NCBI RefSeq assembly: GCF_021300775.1
Contig: NZ_JAJTJP010000001.1
Span: 248,001 to 312,000 of the forward strand
Reading direction: 5' to 3'
DNA length: 64,000 bases
Origin: Parvimonas micra
Lineage (GTDB): Bacteria; Bacillota; Clostridia; Tissierellales; Peptoniphilaceae
Positions 27,889-36,055 of the stretch are shown one piece after another. The first letter of the stretch is position 1. Each line of letters opens with the position of its first letter. The translations under genes and the position numbers were made by a program. Below the pieces are notes generated by a model. The model made no database searches. It was not told the origin of the DNA and saw only the letters and a list, made by a program, of their open reading frames with translations.

Positions 27889-28212
27889 ATGAATATTTAT
27901 AATAGTATTTTAACTTTTTCGAATGATTTTAAAAATTGTGATGAAGTTAAAGAATTTAAGCGTTTAAAGAAAAAAATAGATGAAAATGCTGAAAATAAAA
28001 AGATTATAGATGATTTTCATAAGAAATTATATGATTATCAAATTGCAAAACAAAATGGTGAAGATGTTAGTGATAGAGAAAAGCAACTTAATGATTTAAA
28101 TGTAATTTTGATGAGTAATTCTGAAATATCAGAATTTATGGCTGCAGAGGTAAGAATCTCCACTATAATGAATGATATAGTTAAAATGTTGGAAGATACA
28201 ATTTCAGAATAA
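27889..28212 (+). CDS. YlbF/YmcA family protein
   Basis: 107 residues, wholly helical and charged. LKKKIDENAENKKIIDDFHKKLYDYQIAKQ-like sequence with regular leucine spacing matches the DUF964 (YlbF/YmcA) family. In B. subtilis YlbF, YmcA and YaaT form the Y-complex that directs RNase Y processing, so placement directly after RNase J fits an RNA-decay role (inference). The stop overlaps the next ATG by one base. Confidence 0.8.
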   Translation: MNIYNSILTFSNDFKNCDEVKEFKRLKKKIDENAENKKIIDDFHKKLYDYQIAKQNGEDVSDREKQLNDLNVILMSNSEISEFMAAEVRISTIMNDIVKMLEDTISE

Positions 28213-28850
28213 TGGAAATAGTAGCAAATTATGTTTCTGAATATATCAGAAGTTTAGAACAAAGTAAAGAACCAGTTTTAATTGAAATAGAAGAATTCGC
28301 AATAAAAAATAAGGTTCCAATAATAGAGGTTGAAGTAGCAAGATTTTTAGAATTTCTTGTAATGTTAAAGAAACCTAAAAGAATCTTAGAGATTGGAACA
28401 GCAATTGGATATTCTTCAATTATAATGAATAGGGCTTATCCTGATTCTAATATAACAACAATTGAAATTGATGAAAAAAATTTTTTAAAAGCAAAAGAAT
28501 TTATAAAAAAAGCTGGTTGTGAAAAAAATATAGATATTATATATGCTGATGCAAATGATGCTCTTGATTTTATAACAGATAAATATGATATGATATTTAT
28601 GGATGCTGCAAAAGGACAATATATGAGTTTTTTTGAAAAATCAATAGAAAGATTAAATCAGGGAGGAATATTGATTTCTGATAATATTTTATTTAGAGGT
28701 CTTGTTGCAAAAGAAAAAAATAATATAAGAAGAAAAAATACGATAGTTAGAAGGTTAAAAGAATTTTTAAAAATTATAACTAATAGTGATGAATTTAGTA
28801 CTACTATTATTCCAATAGATGATGGAATGGCTATATGTTATAAAAAATAG
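28212..28850 (+). CDS. trmR: O-methyltransferase, likely TrmR (tRNA wobble U34)
   Basis: 212 residues, SAM-dependent class I fold: ILEIGTAIGYSSI (motif I), TTIEID, FMDAAKGQY and GGILISDNILFRG. This matches the COG4122 O-methyltransferases that include B. subtilis TrmR (YrrM), which methylates 5-hydroxyuridine at position 34 to 5-methoxyuridine. The next gene is a U32 protein of the kind that makes the hydroxyl group, as in the Bacillus yrrM-yrrN-yrrO locus, and this supports the assignment. ATG 28212 overlaps the previous stop by one base. Confidence 0.82.
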   Translation: MEIVANYVSEYIRSLEQSKEPVLIEIEEFAIKNKVPIIEVEVARFLEFLVMLKKPKRILEIGTAIGYSSIIMNRAYPDSNITTIEIDEKNFLKAKEFIKKAGCEKNIDIIYADANDALDFITDKYDMIFMDAAKGQYMSFFEKSIERLNQGGILISDNILFRGLVAKEKNNIRRKNTIVRRLKEFLKIITNSDEFSTTIIPIDDGMAICYKK

Positions 28851-28865
28851 GTTAAATATTTAATG

Positions 28866-28893
28866 GGAATCCTCTTTTTGGATTCCTATTTAA
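28866..28893 (+). terminator. Hairpin between trmR and the U32 gene
   Basis: GGAATCC (28866-28872) pairs with GGATTCC (28880-28886) around TCTTTTT. Only TATTTAAT follows, so it is a weak or partial terminator, or a stability hairpin. Confidence 0.5.
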
Positions 28894-28914
28894 TAGTTAA
28901 AGGAGAAAATATAA

Positions 28915-30144
28915 ATGAAAGATGTTGAATTATTAGCCCCCGCAGGGGATATTGAAAAATTAAAAATGGCAATTATATATGGGGCGGATGCAGTTTATTT
29001 AGCTGGAGAATCATTTGGTTTGAGAAAAGCATCCAAAAATTTTACTGTTGAACAATTAAAGGAAGCAACAGATTTTGTCCATGAAAATGGGAAAAAAATA
29101 TACATTACTATGAATATTATTCCTCATAATGATGACTTAGTAGGATTGGAAGAATATGTAAAATCACTAGTAGATATTGGTGTAGATGCATTAATTGTTG
29201 CTGATGCAGGGATATATACTGCAGTTCGTTCTGTAAGTAAAGATATTGAAGTCCATATGAGTACACAAGCGAGTGTTACAAATTATAGAACAGTAAAATT
29301 TTGGCATGATTTAGGAATTAAAAGAATTGTAATGGCAAGAGAATTATCTTTAGAAGAAATAAATTTAATTCATAAAGAAGTGCCTGAAGTTGACATTGAA
29401 GCATTTGTTCACGGAGCTATGTGTATTTCATATTCAGGAAGATGCTTATTGAGCAACTATATGTGTGGTAGGGATGCAAATAAGGGAGATTGTGCCCATG
29501 CTTGTAGATGGAAATATAACTTGGTTGAGGAGAGAAGACCAGGAGAATACTATCCAATAGAAGAAACTGAACAAGGAACTTTTATTTATAATAGTAAAGA
29601 TTTATGTATGTTAGATTCTCTTGAAGATGTAATTAATGCAGGAATTCATAGCTTAAAAATTGAGGGAAGAGTTAAGACTCAATATTATGTAGCTACTGTT
29701 ATAAGAAGTTATAGACTTGCACTAGATGCAATTAAAAATGGAACTTATACAAAAGAAATGTCAGAAAGACTACTTCTTGAGATAAAAAAAGCTAGTCATA
29801 GAGATTTTACAAAAGGATTCTACTATAAAAAGCCGGATGAAAATGACCAACTTTATAATTCAAGTTCATATATAAGAACCTATGATTTTGTTGGACTTGT
29901 TTTAGATTATGATAAAGAAACAAAAATAGCAACAATAGAACAGAGAAATAGAATTTTTGTTGGAGACGAAGTTGAATTTTTTGGTCCTAGAGATGGTTTT
30001 GAAACATTTAAAATAGAAAAAATGTATGATGATAAAGGCGAAGAAATAGATGTTGCTCCAAGAGCAAAACAAATTATAAAAATGCCTTTACCATTTGAAG
30101 TAAAACCTTGGGATATAATGAGAAAGCAATTATCTGATGAATAA
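28915..30144 (+). CDS. trhP: U32 family protein, likely tRNA hydroxylation protein TrhP
   Basis: 409 residues. N-terminal VELLAPAGDIEKLKMAI and GADAVYLAGESFGLR are U32 hallmarks. Four cysteines in HGAMCISYSGRC, YMCGRDA and GDCAHACRW region resemble the iron-sulfur site of UbiU/RlhA/TrhP proteins. A C-terminal beta-rich domain (FVGLVLDYDKETKIATIEQRNR) follows. Despite the old peptidase name, these act in RNA or ubiquinone hydroxylation. With trmR beside it, prephenate-dependent 5-hydroxyuridine formation in tRNA is the likely role. Bacillus has two such genes; only one is seen here. Confidence 0.8.
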   Translation: MKDVELLAPAGDIEKLKMAIIYGADAVYLAGESFGLRKASKNFTVEQLKEATDFVHENGKKIYITMNIIPHNDDLVGLEEYVKSLVDIGVDALIVADAGIYTAVRSVSKDIEVHMSTQASVTNYRTVKFWHDLGIKRIVMARELSLEEINLIHKEVPEVDIEAFVHGAMCISYSGRCLLSNYMCGRDANKGDCAHACRWKYNLVEERRPGEYYPIEETEQGTFIYNSKDLCMLDSLEDVINAGIHSLKIEGRVKTQYYVATVIRSYRLALDAIKNGTYTKEMSERLLLEIKKASHRDFTKGFYYKKPDENDQLYNSSSYIRTYDFVGLVLDYDKETKIATIEQRNRIFVGDEVEFFGPRDGFETFKIEKMYDDKGEEIDVAPRAKQIIKMPLPFEVKPWDIMRKQLSDE

Positions 30145-30159
30145 ATTAAGGAGAAATTT

Positions 30160-30696
30160 ATGATTGAACTAAAAAGAATTCAAAGAGATGAATTAAGACG
30201 ATTATATGATATAGAATATTCAAGTAAAACACCTAAATGGAAAGAATATGATGCTCCATATTTTGATGATTTTGAATTTAAAACTTATGATGAATTTATT
30301 CTATCAGGCGAAATAGAATTCTTCTTGGGAGAAAGAGTAAAAGGAGTTTATTTTAACGATATTCTAGTAGGAATAGTTTCAAAATATTGGGAGAGCGAAA
30401 AAACTAGATGGCTTGAAATAGGAATTGTAATTTTTGATGAACATTTTTGGAGTAAAGGAATTGGATCTAAGGCACTTTCATTATGGATAGATGAAATTTT
30501 TAATACCGAAGAAAATTTAGAGCATATAGGTCTAACAACTTGGAGCGGAAATATCGGAATGATGAAATGTAGCTTGAAAATTGGGATGACACTCGAAGGA
30601 AGAATTAGAAAAGTTAGATACCATAATAATAAATTTTATGATTCAATGAAGTATGGAATTTTAAAAGATGAGTGGGCAAAACAAGTAAAGAATTAA
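30160..30696 (+). CDS. GNAT family N-acetyltransferase (RimJ/RimL-like)
   Basis: 178 residues. EIGIVIFDEHFWSKGIGSKALSLW carries the acetyl-CoA-binding motif with the SKGIGSKA turn. TTWSGNIGMMKCSLKIGM and EGRIRKVRYHNNKFYDSMKYGI are the pattern of RimJ/RimL-like enzymes. The substrate is unknown. AAGGAGAA precedes ATG 30160. It may be cotranscribed with trhP (15-base gap). Confidence 0.88.
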   Translation: MIELKRIQRDELRRLYDIEYSSKTPKWKEYDAPYFDDFEFKTYDEFILSGEIEFFLGERVKGVYFNDILVGIVSKYWESEKTRWLEIGIVIFDEHFWSKGIGSKALSLWIDEIFNTEENLEHIGLTTWSGNIGMMKCSLKIGMTLEGRIRKVRYHNNKFYDSMKYGILKDEWAKQVKN

Positions 30697-30768
30697 TAAT
30701 AATTGTAAATTTATAATATACGATAACATAAAAATTCGATGATAACCGGTAAAATTTTTTAAAAATAG

Positions 30769-30797
30769 TTTACTTTTGTTGCGTTTTATGTTATACT
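30769..30797 (+). promoter_or_regulatory. Promoter of rpsO
   Basis: TTTACT at 30769-30774, a 17-base spacer, TATACT at 30792-30797. It lies about 80 bases upstream of the rpsO start. Confidence 0.7.
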
Positions 30798-30803
30798 TAT
30801 CAA

Positions 30804-30877
30804 GTACTGTTGCTATGTTTATGGAAACTCCGACCTTTACATTGCTACGGTGAATTATATTTTAGGAGGTAGTTACA
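30804..30877 (+). promoter_or_regulatory. rpsO leader, candidate S15 autoregulatory element
   Basis: The short leader contains the hexamer TTGCTA twice, each flanked by complementary bases: ACTG (30806-30809) before the first can pair with CGGT (30848-30851) after the second, leaving the two hexamers as an internal loop. AGGAGGT follows. S15 is known to bind its own leader in several bacteria through unrelated structures. Whether this matches a known one is not verified. Confidence 0.4.
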
Positions 30878-31144
30878 ATGATAACTAAAGAAGACAAATT
30901 AAGAATTATTGACGAATTTAAAAGAAGCGAAGGAGATACAGGTTCTCCAGAAGTTCAAATTGCATTATTAAGTTTCAGAATTAAATACTTAACTGAACAC
31001 TTAAAAGAACATAAAAAAGACCATGCTACAAGAAGAGGTTTATTCAAATTAATCGGACAAAGAAAAGGTCTTTTAAAATATCTTAGTAATGTTGATATCG
31101 AAAGATACCGTGAATTAACTAGTAAATTACAAATAAGAGGATAA
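30878..31144 (+). CDS. rpsO: Ribosomal protein S15 (uS15)
   Basis: 88 residues, the usual length. [28 protein letters not shown] and [18 protein letters not shown] are canonical. S15 binds the 16S central domain. TAGGAGGT is 7 bases before ATG 30878. The rpsO-pnp order is widespread, although a terminator lies between them here. Confidence 0.97.
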   Translation: MITKEDKLRIIDEFKRSEGDTGSPEVQIALLSFRIKYLTEHLKEHKKDHATRRGLFKLIGQRKGLLKYLSNVDIERYRELTSKLQIRG

Positions 31145-31149
31145 TTATT

Positions 31150-31178
31150 AAAGGGCGATTTATTCGCTCTTTATTTTT
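31150..31178 (+). terminator. Terminator between rpsO and pnp
   Basis: AAAGGGCGA (31150-31158) pairs with TCGCTCTTT (31164-31172; one G-U pair) and is followed by ATTTTT. No separate pnp promoter is seen, so partial readthrough is likely. Confidence 0.7.
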
Positions 31179-31199
31179 AGAAGACCATAGGAGGATTAA

Positions 31200-33302
31200 A
31201 TGGTTAGAGAATTTATATATGACTTAAGTGGAAGAGAACTTAAAGTAACAATAGGAAAGGTTGCAGAACAAGCAAACGGATCTTGTCTTGTACAATGTGG
31301 AGAAACTGTTGTATTAGTAAATGCTTGTGCCTCTAAAGAACCTAGAGAAGGAGTTGACTTTTTTCCATTAAGTTGTGATTTTGAAGAAAAACTTTATTCT
31401 GTTGGTAAAATACCAGGTGGATTTATTAAAAGAGAAGGACGTCCAAGTGAAAAATCAATATTGACATCTAGATTAATAGATAGACCACTTCGTCCGCTTT
31501 TTCCAGAAGGATATAGAAATGATGTTCAAGTTATAGCAACAGCATTGTCAGTTGAACAAGATAATCAACCAGATATACTTGCAATGATAGGTTCTTCTAT
31601 TGCTCTTACAATATCAGATATTCCTTTTAACGGACCTACAGGATCTGTTAATGTTGGATATGTTGATGGTGAATATGTAATCAATCCAACAATTGCTCAA
31701 AGAGAAAAATCAAAACTTAATATTACTGTTTCTGGTACAAAAGAAGCAATAATGATGGTTGAAGCAGGGGCTGATATTTTAAGTGAAGAAGAAGTTTTAA
31801 ATGCTATACTTTTTGCTCATGAAGAAATTAAATCAATTTGTAATTTTATAGAATCAATTAGAGAAGAAGTTGGTAAAGAAAAATCTGAAGTTATATTAAA
31901 ACAAAGAAATGAAGAATTATTTAACTCAATAATTGAATTCGGTAAGGAACAAATTATTTCTGCTCTTAGAACTACAAATAAAATGGAAAGAGAAGAAAAG
32001 TTAGATAAAATTACAAAAGAAATCTTCGAAAAATTCTTACCTGATTATGAAGATAAAAAGGGAGAAATAAATGCAGCTATCGAATCAGTAATAGTTGATG
32101 AAGTTAGAAGATTAATAATTGAAGATGGAATTAGACCGGATGATAGAGAACTTGATGAAGTTAGAAAGATTTCTTGTGAAAGAGGATTACTACCAAGAAC
32201 TCATGGTTCAGGATTATTTACAAGAGGACAAACTCAAGTTTTAACTTTAACTACTTTAGGAGCTCCAGGAGAAGTTCAAGTTTTAGATGGAGTTATTGAT
32301 GAAGATGATAAGAGATATATGCATCAATATAATTTCCCTCCATTTAGTGTTGGTGATGTAAGACCACTAAGAAGTCCAGGAAGACGTGAAATAGGACATG
32401 GTGCACTAGCTGAAAGAGCATTAATCCCAGTTCTTCCAACCGAAGAGGAATTCCCATACACAATGAGATTAGTTTCTGAAGTATTATCTTCAAATGGTTC
32501 AAGTTCACAAGCGAGTATTTGTGGTTCTACACTTTCATTATTAGATGCTGGTGTTCCAATTAAGGATTCTGTTGCAGGTATTGCAATGGGACTTATTAAA
32601 GATGAAAAAACAAATAAAATTGCTATTCTAACAGATATTCAAGGTTTAGAAGATCATTTTGGAGATATGGACTTTAAAGTTGCAGGTACTAAAGATGGTA
32701 TCACAGCTTTACAAATGGATATAAAAATTGATGGTATTAGTAGAGAAATTTTAGCGACTGCTTTAGAAAAAGCTAAAAAAGCTAGACTTCATATTTTATC
32801 AATTATGAATGAATGTATTGCAACTCCAAATGAAGAAATGTCAAAATATGCACCAAAGATATTTACTATGCAAATTTTACCTGAAAAAATTAGAGAAGTA
32901 ATTGGACCTGGTGGAAAAGTAATCAATAAAATTATTGATGAAACAGGAGTAAAAATAGATACTTTTGATGATGGACGTATTGCAATAACTGCTGACTCTA
33001 AAGAAAATGGAGAAAGAGCTAAAGAAATGATTAACGAAATTGTTAAAGAAATAGAAGTAGGAGAAATTTACAATGGTGTAATCACTACAATTACTAACTT
33101 TGGAGCATTCGTTGAATTAATCAAAGGAAAAGAAGGTTTACTTCATATTTCAAATATGACTCATGAAAGACTTGATAAAGTTGAAAACTTATTTAAAGTT
33201 GGAGATGTAGTTGAAGTTAAAGTAATAGAAATTGACAATCAAGGAAAAATTAAGTTGTCAAGAAAAGCATTACTTGAAAAACCAAAAAAAGAAGAAAAAT
33301 AA
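31200..33302 (+). CDS. pnp: Polyribonucleotide nucleotidyltransferase (PNPase)
   Basis: 700 residues. Two RNase PH-like domains; the second has [13 protein letters not shown] and the first [14 protein letters not shown] domain ([18 protein letters not shown]) and an S1 domain ([16 protein letters not shown]) form the C-terminal end. It degrades RNA 3' to 5' using phosphate. TAGGAGGA precedes ATG 31200. The full domain set is intact. Confidence 0.97.
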   Translation: MVREFIYDLSGRELKVTIGKVAEQANGSCLVQCGETVVLVNACASKEPREGVDFFPLSCDFEEKLYSVGKIPGGFIKREGRPSEKSILTSRLIDRPLRPLFPEGYRNDVQVIATALSVEQDNQPDILAMIGSSIALTISDIPFNGPTGSVNVGYVDGEYVINPTIAQREKSKLNITVSGTKEAIMMVEAGADILSEEEVLNAILFAHEEIKSICNFIESIREEVGKEKSEVILKQRNEELFNSIIEFGKEQIISALRTTNKMEREEKLDKITKEIFEKFLPDYEDKKGEINAAIESVIVDEVRRLIIEDGIRPDDRELDEVRKISCERGLLPRTHGSGLFTRGQTQVLTLTTLGAPGEVQVLDGVIDEDDKRYMHQYNFPPFSVGDVRPLRSPGRREIGHGALAERALIPVLPTEEEFPYTMRLVSEVLSSNGSSSQASICGSTLSLLDAGVPIKDSVAGIAMGLIKDEKTNKIAILTDIQGLEDHFGDMDFKVAGTKDGITALQMDIKIDGISREILATALEKAKKARLHILSIMNECIATPNEEMSKYAPKIFTMQILPEKIREVIGPGGKVINKIIDETGVKIDTFDDGRIAITADSKENGERAKEMINEIVKEIEVGEIYNGVITTITNFGAFVELIKGKEGLLHISNMTHERLDKVENLFKVGDVVEVKVIEIDNQGKIKLSRKALLEKPKKEEK

Positions 33303-33312
33303 ATAACATTAA

Positions 33313-33351
33313 TAGGTCAATATTCTAACTAAATTAGGATTGACCTTTTTT
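33313..33351 (+). terminator. Terminator after pnp
   Basis: AGGTCAAT (33314-33321) pairs with ATTGACCT (33339-33346), with further pairing of TCTAA and TTAGGA inside, then a T-run. Confidence 0.8.
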
Positions 33352-33381
33352 GTTAGTGTTTTATAATAGGAGGAATGGAAT

Positions 33382-34371
33382 ATGGGAAAAATAGTTTATA
33401 GTGCATTACAGCCATCAGGACAACTAACAATAGGAAATTATTTGGGTTCAATTAAGAATTTCAAGAGCTTACAAGATCAATATGAATGTTTCTTTAATGT
33501 TGCGGATTTACATTCTATTACAGTTCCTCAAGAGCCAAAATTATTAAGAGAAAGAACGTTAGACTTAATGGCGATATTTTTAGCTTCAGGATTAGAACCT
33601 GAAAAATCAACACTCTTTGTTCAATCACATGTTCCTCAACATGCAGAATTATCTTGGGTATTAAGTTGTATGAGTTATATGGGACAGCTTAGTAGAATGA
33701 CTCAATTTAAAGAAAAATCTCAAAAATCAGAAGAAAATTTAAATGTGGGTTTATTTACTTATCCCGTATTAATGGCTGCTGATATTTTACTATATCAAAC
33801 AGATTTAGTTCCTGTTGGTATTGATCAAAAGCAACATTTAGAACTTGCAAGAGATTTAGCAGAAAGATTTAACAATAAATATTCTGATACTTTTGTTATT
33901 CCAGATGGAATAATTGGGAAAGAGACAGGTAAAATTATGAGTCTTAAAAATCCTGAAAAAAAGATGAGTAAATCTGATGAAGATGTAAATTCATTTATAT
34001 TACTACTTGATGATGAAGAAACTATAAAGAGAAAAATTAGAAAATCTGTTACAGATAGTTTAGGACATTTTGATTATAATGATGACCAAAAGGGATTAAA
34101 AAATTTAATTAATATGTATATTGGTTTTAGTGGACAAGCTAGTGATGAGATTGTAGCAAAATATAAAAACGAAAATTATTCAGTATTTAAAGAAGATTTA
34201 GGTCAACTAATTGCAGATAGTTTGAAACCTATAAGAGAAAAACATAAAGAATTTATTTCTGATAAAGCATATCTTGAAAAAGTTATGAAAGAAGGTGCAG
34301 AAAAAGCATCTTACTTTGCAAATAAAACACTTAGGAAAGTTTATAAAAAAGTTGGATTTTTACCAAGATAA
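33382..34371 (+). CDS. trpS: Tryptophanyl-tRNA synthetase
   Basis: 329 residues, class I. SALQPSGQLTIGNYLGSI holds the HIGH-equivalent TIGN, and KKMSKSDEDV is the KMSKS motif. PVGIDQKQHLELARDLA is conserved. It charges tRNA-Trp. The 80-base gap upstream has a terminator but no room for a T-box, so regulation by uncharged tRNA is not evident. AGGAGGA precedes ATG 33382. Confidence 0.97.
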   Translation: MGKIVYSALQPSGQLTIGNYLGSIKNFKSLQDQYECFFNVADLHSITVPQEPKLLRERTLDLMAIFLASGLEPEKSTLFVQSHVPQHAELSWVLSCMSYMGQLSRMTQFKEKSQKSEENLNVGLFTYPVLMAADILLYQTDLVPVGIDQKQHLELARDLAERFNNKYSDTFVIPDGIIGKETGKIMSLKNPEKKMSKSDEDVNSFILLLDDEETIKRKIRKSVTDSLGHFDYNDDQKGLKNLINMYIGFSGQASDEIVAKYKNENYSVFKEDLGQLIADSLKPIREKHKEFISDKAYLEKVMKEGAEKASYFANKTLRKVYKKVGFLPR

Positions 34372-34377
34372 AAAATA

Positions 34378-34407
34378 AGACAGAAAATTTTAATTTTCTG
34401 TCTTTTT
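34378..34407. terminator. Bidirectional terminator between trpS and murC
   Basis: A 12-bp perfect stem pairs 34378-34389 (AGACAGAAAATT) with 34392-34403. T-runs flank it on the + strand and A-runs on the other side, so it can serve both convergent genes. Confidence 0.88.
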
Positions 34408-34414
34408 CTTTTAA

Positions 34415-35815
34415 TTATTTATAATCTTCAACAATCATTTTTGCAAGTTCGTGTGGATTTCCACATCCTGTTGTTATAATTGTATCTTTATCTTTAAATG
34501 TTTCAAAAATATAATCTCTTGCTTCTTCAAATGTTTTTAAGTATATTGAATTAACACCGTTATTATTTAATTTTTCAACTAAATCTATAGAATGAATAGT
34601 TGGATCAAATTTCTCTCTTGCTGCATAAATTTCAGTAACAATAACTTCATCACAATCATCAAAACATTTTGCAAAATCATTTAATAAAGTTTTTGTTCTT
34701 GAATAAGTATGAGGTTGGAAAATACATACAAGTCTACCTTCTTTATGTTCAGCTATTGAGCTTAAACAACTTTTAATTTCTCTAGGGTGATGTCCATAAT
34801 CAGTTAGAATGGTAGCTTTTTTATTATTTCCAATCACTCCATAAACTTCCATCCTTCTGTGTAAATTTTTATACTTAGATATTGCTTCTTTGATATATTC
34901 TACATCAATACCTGTTTCATAAGTAGCTATTATTGCTGCTGCAGCATTATAAATATTATGTCTTCCAATAATATTTAAACAAAAATGATGTTTACCAAAT
35001 TTTTCGTTTTCAATATCAAAACAAGGATGACCAACTCTATCAAAACTAATATTTGTAATTTTATAAGTAGCATCCTCATTATTTACACCAAAAGTAATAG
35101 TTTCTCCTTTTATATGTTCTAGGAGAGGAATGCAGTTTGGATCGTCAATATTTATAATTGCTTTTGAATTCTCATCAAGATTTTTCATATAGCCTATGAA
35201 AGTATCTACAATATGATCAAGATTTTTGTAAAAATCTAAATGATCTTCATCAATATTTAATATGATTGCCATACTTGGATAATAATGTAAAATATTTGCT
35301 TTGAATTCGCAAGCTTCTGTTACAAGGTAATCTTCATTTCCACATAGTACATTACCATCAATTTCATCTAAATTTCCACCAATTAAAATAGTTGGTTGGA
35401 AAGGTGAATTAATTAGTATTTTAGAAATCATACTAGTTGTTGAACTTTTTCCATGAGAACCTGAAATTGCTATAGAATGAGTGTAATTTCTCATCAAGGC
35501 TCCTAAAAATTGTCCTCTTGTTACACAAGGGACTCCAATTGTTTTTGCTTTAACTAATTCTTCATTATCTGGTAATATTGCATCTGTATATATAATTAAA
35601 TCAGGATTTTCAATATTTTCCTTTTTTTGTCCAATAAAGATCTTTGCACCATTTTCTTCTAATATTTGAATTTCTTTAGAAGTGTTTCTATCACTACCAG
35701 AGATATTATAACCTTTTTTTAAAAGTAGTTTTGCAATTCCACTCATACTTATTCCACCAATACCGATGAAATGTATATTTTTAATACTCTTATCATCAAA
35801 ATTAAACTTAAACAT
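34415..35815 (-). CDS. murC: UDP-N-acetylmuramate--L-alanine ligase
   Basis: 466 residues on the minus strand. It adds L-alanine to UDP-MurNAc in peptidoglycan synthesis. HFIGIGGISMSGIA is the UDP-binding N-terminus; AISGSHGKSSTTSM is the ATP-binding loop; LTDYGHHPREIK, FQPHTYSRTKTL and TTGCGNPHELA are family motifs. I chose ATG at 35815, 5 bases after GGAG; the ATG five codons upstream (35830) overlaps that site. It stands alone, away from a mur cluster. Confidence 0.95.
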   Translation of the reverse strand: MFKFNFDDKSIKNIHFIGIGGISMSGIAKLLLKKGYNISGSDRNTSKEIQILEENGAKIFIGQKKENIENPDLIIYTDAILPDNEELVKAKTIGVPCVTRGQFLGALMRNYTHSIAISGSHGKSSTTSMISKILINSPFQPTILIGGNLDEIDGNVLCGNEDYLVTEACEFKANILHYYPSMAIILNIDEDHLDFYKNLDHIVDTFIGYMKNLDENSKAIINIDDPNCIPLLEHIKGETITFGVNNEDATYKITNISFDRVGHPCFDIENEKFGKHHFCLNIIGRHNIYNAAAAIIATYETGIDVEYIKEAISKYKNLHRRMEVYGVIGNNKKATILTDYGHHPREIKSCLSSIAEHKEGRLVCIFQPHTYSRTKTLLNDFAKCFDDCDEVIVTEIYAAREKFDPTIHSIDLVEKLNNNGVNSIYLKTFEEARDYIFETFKDKDTIITTGCGNPHELAKMIVEDYK

Positions 35816-35848
35816 ATTAACTCCATTCAAAATAATATAATTAATGTA

Positions 35849-35878
35849 ATTATATCATAAAAATATTATATATGCCAA
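35849..35878 (-). promoter_or_regulatory. Promoter of murC
   Basis: On the minus strand TTGGCA (35878-35873), an 18-base spacer and TATAAT (35854-35849), about 34 bases upstream of the murC start. Confidence 0.65.
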
Positions 35879-35962
35879 TTTTTTTAAAAATCGATGATAC
35901 TTACTTTAAAAAATTTAATAACATTTATATAACATAAAATGAGATTTTTCATTATTTTGATT

Positions 35963-35992
35963 TAGACATTATATATAAAAATATGTTATAAT
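35963..35992 (+). promoter_or_regulatory. Promoter of polA
   Basis: TAGACA at 35963-35968, an 18-base spacer and TATAAT at 35987-35992, with TG in the extended -10 position. It points away from the murC promoter. Confidence 0.6.
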
Positions 35993-36055
35993 ATCTATGT
36001 ATGTACTTTATAATACATTTTGGTAATAAATTTTATTATAATTTTGGAGAATAAA

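Noticed and set aside
30720-30768. ACCGGT palindrome and AT tract upstream of the rpsO promoter considered as a terminator
   Set aside because: The possible stem is too short and no clear hairpin plus T-run can be drawn.
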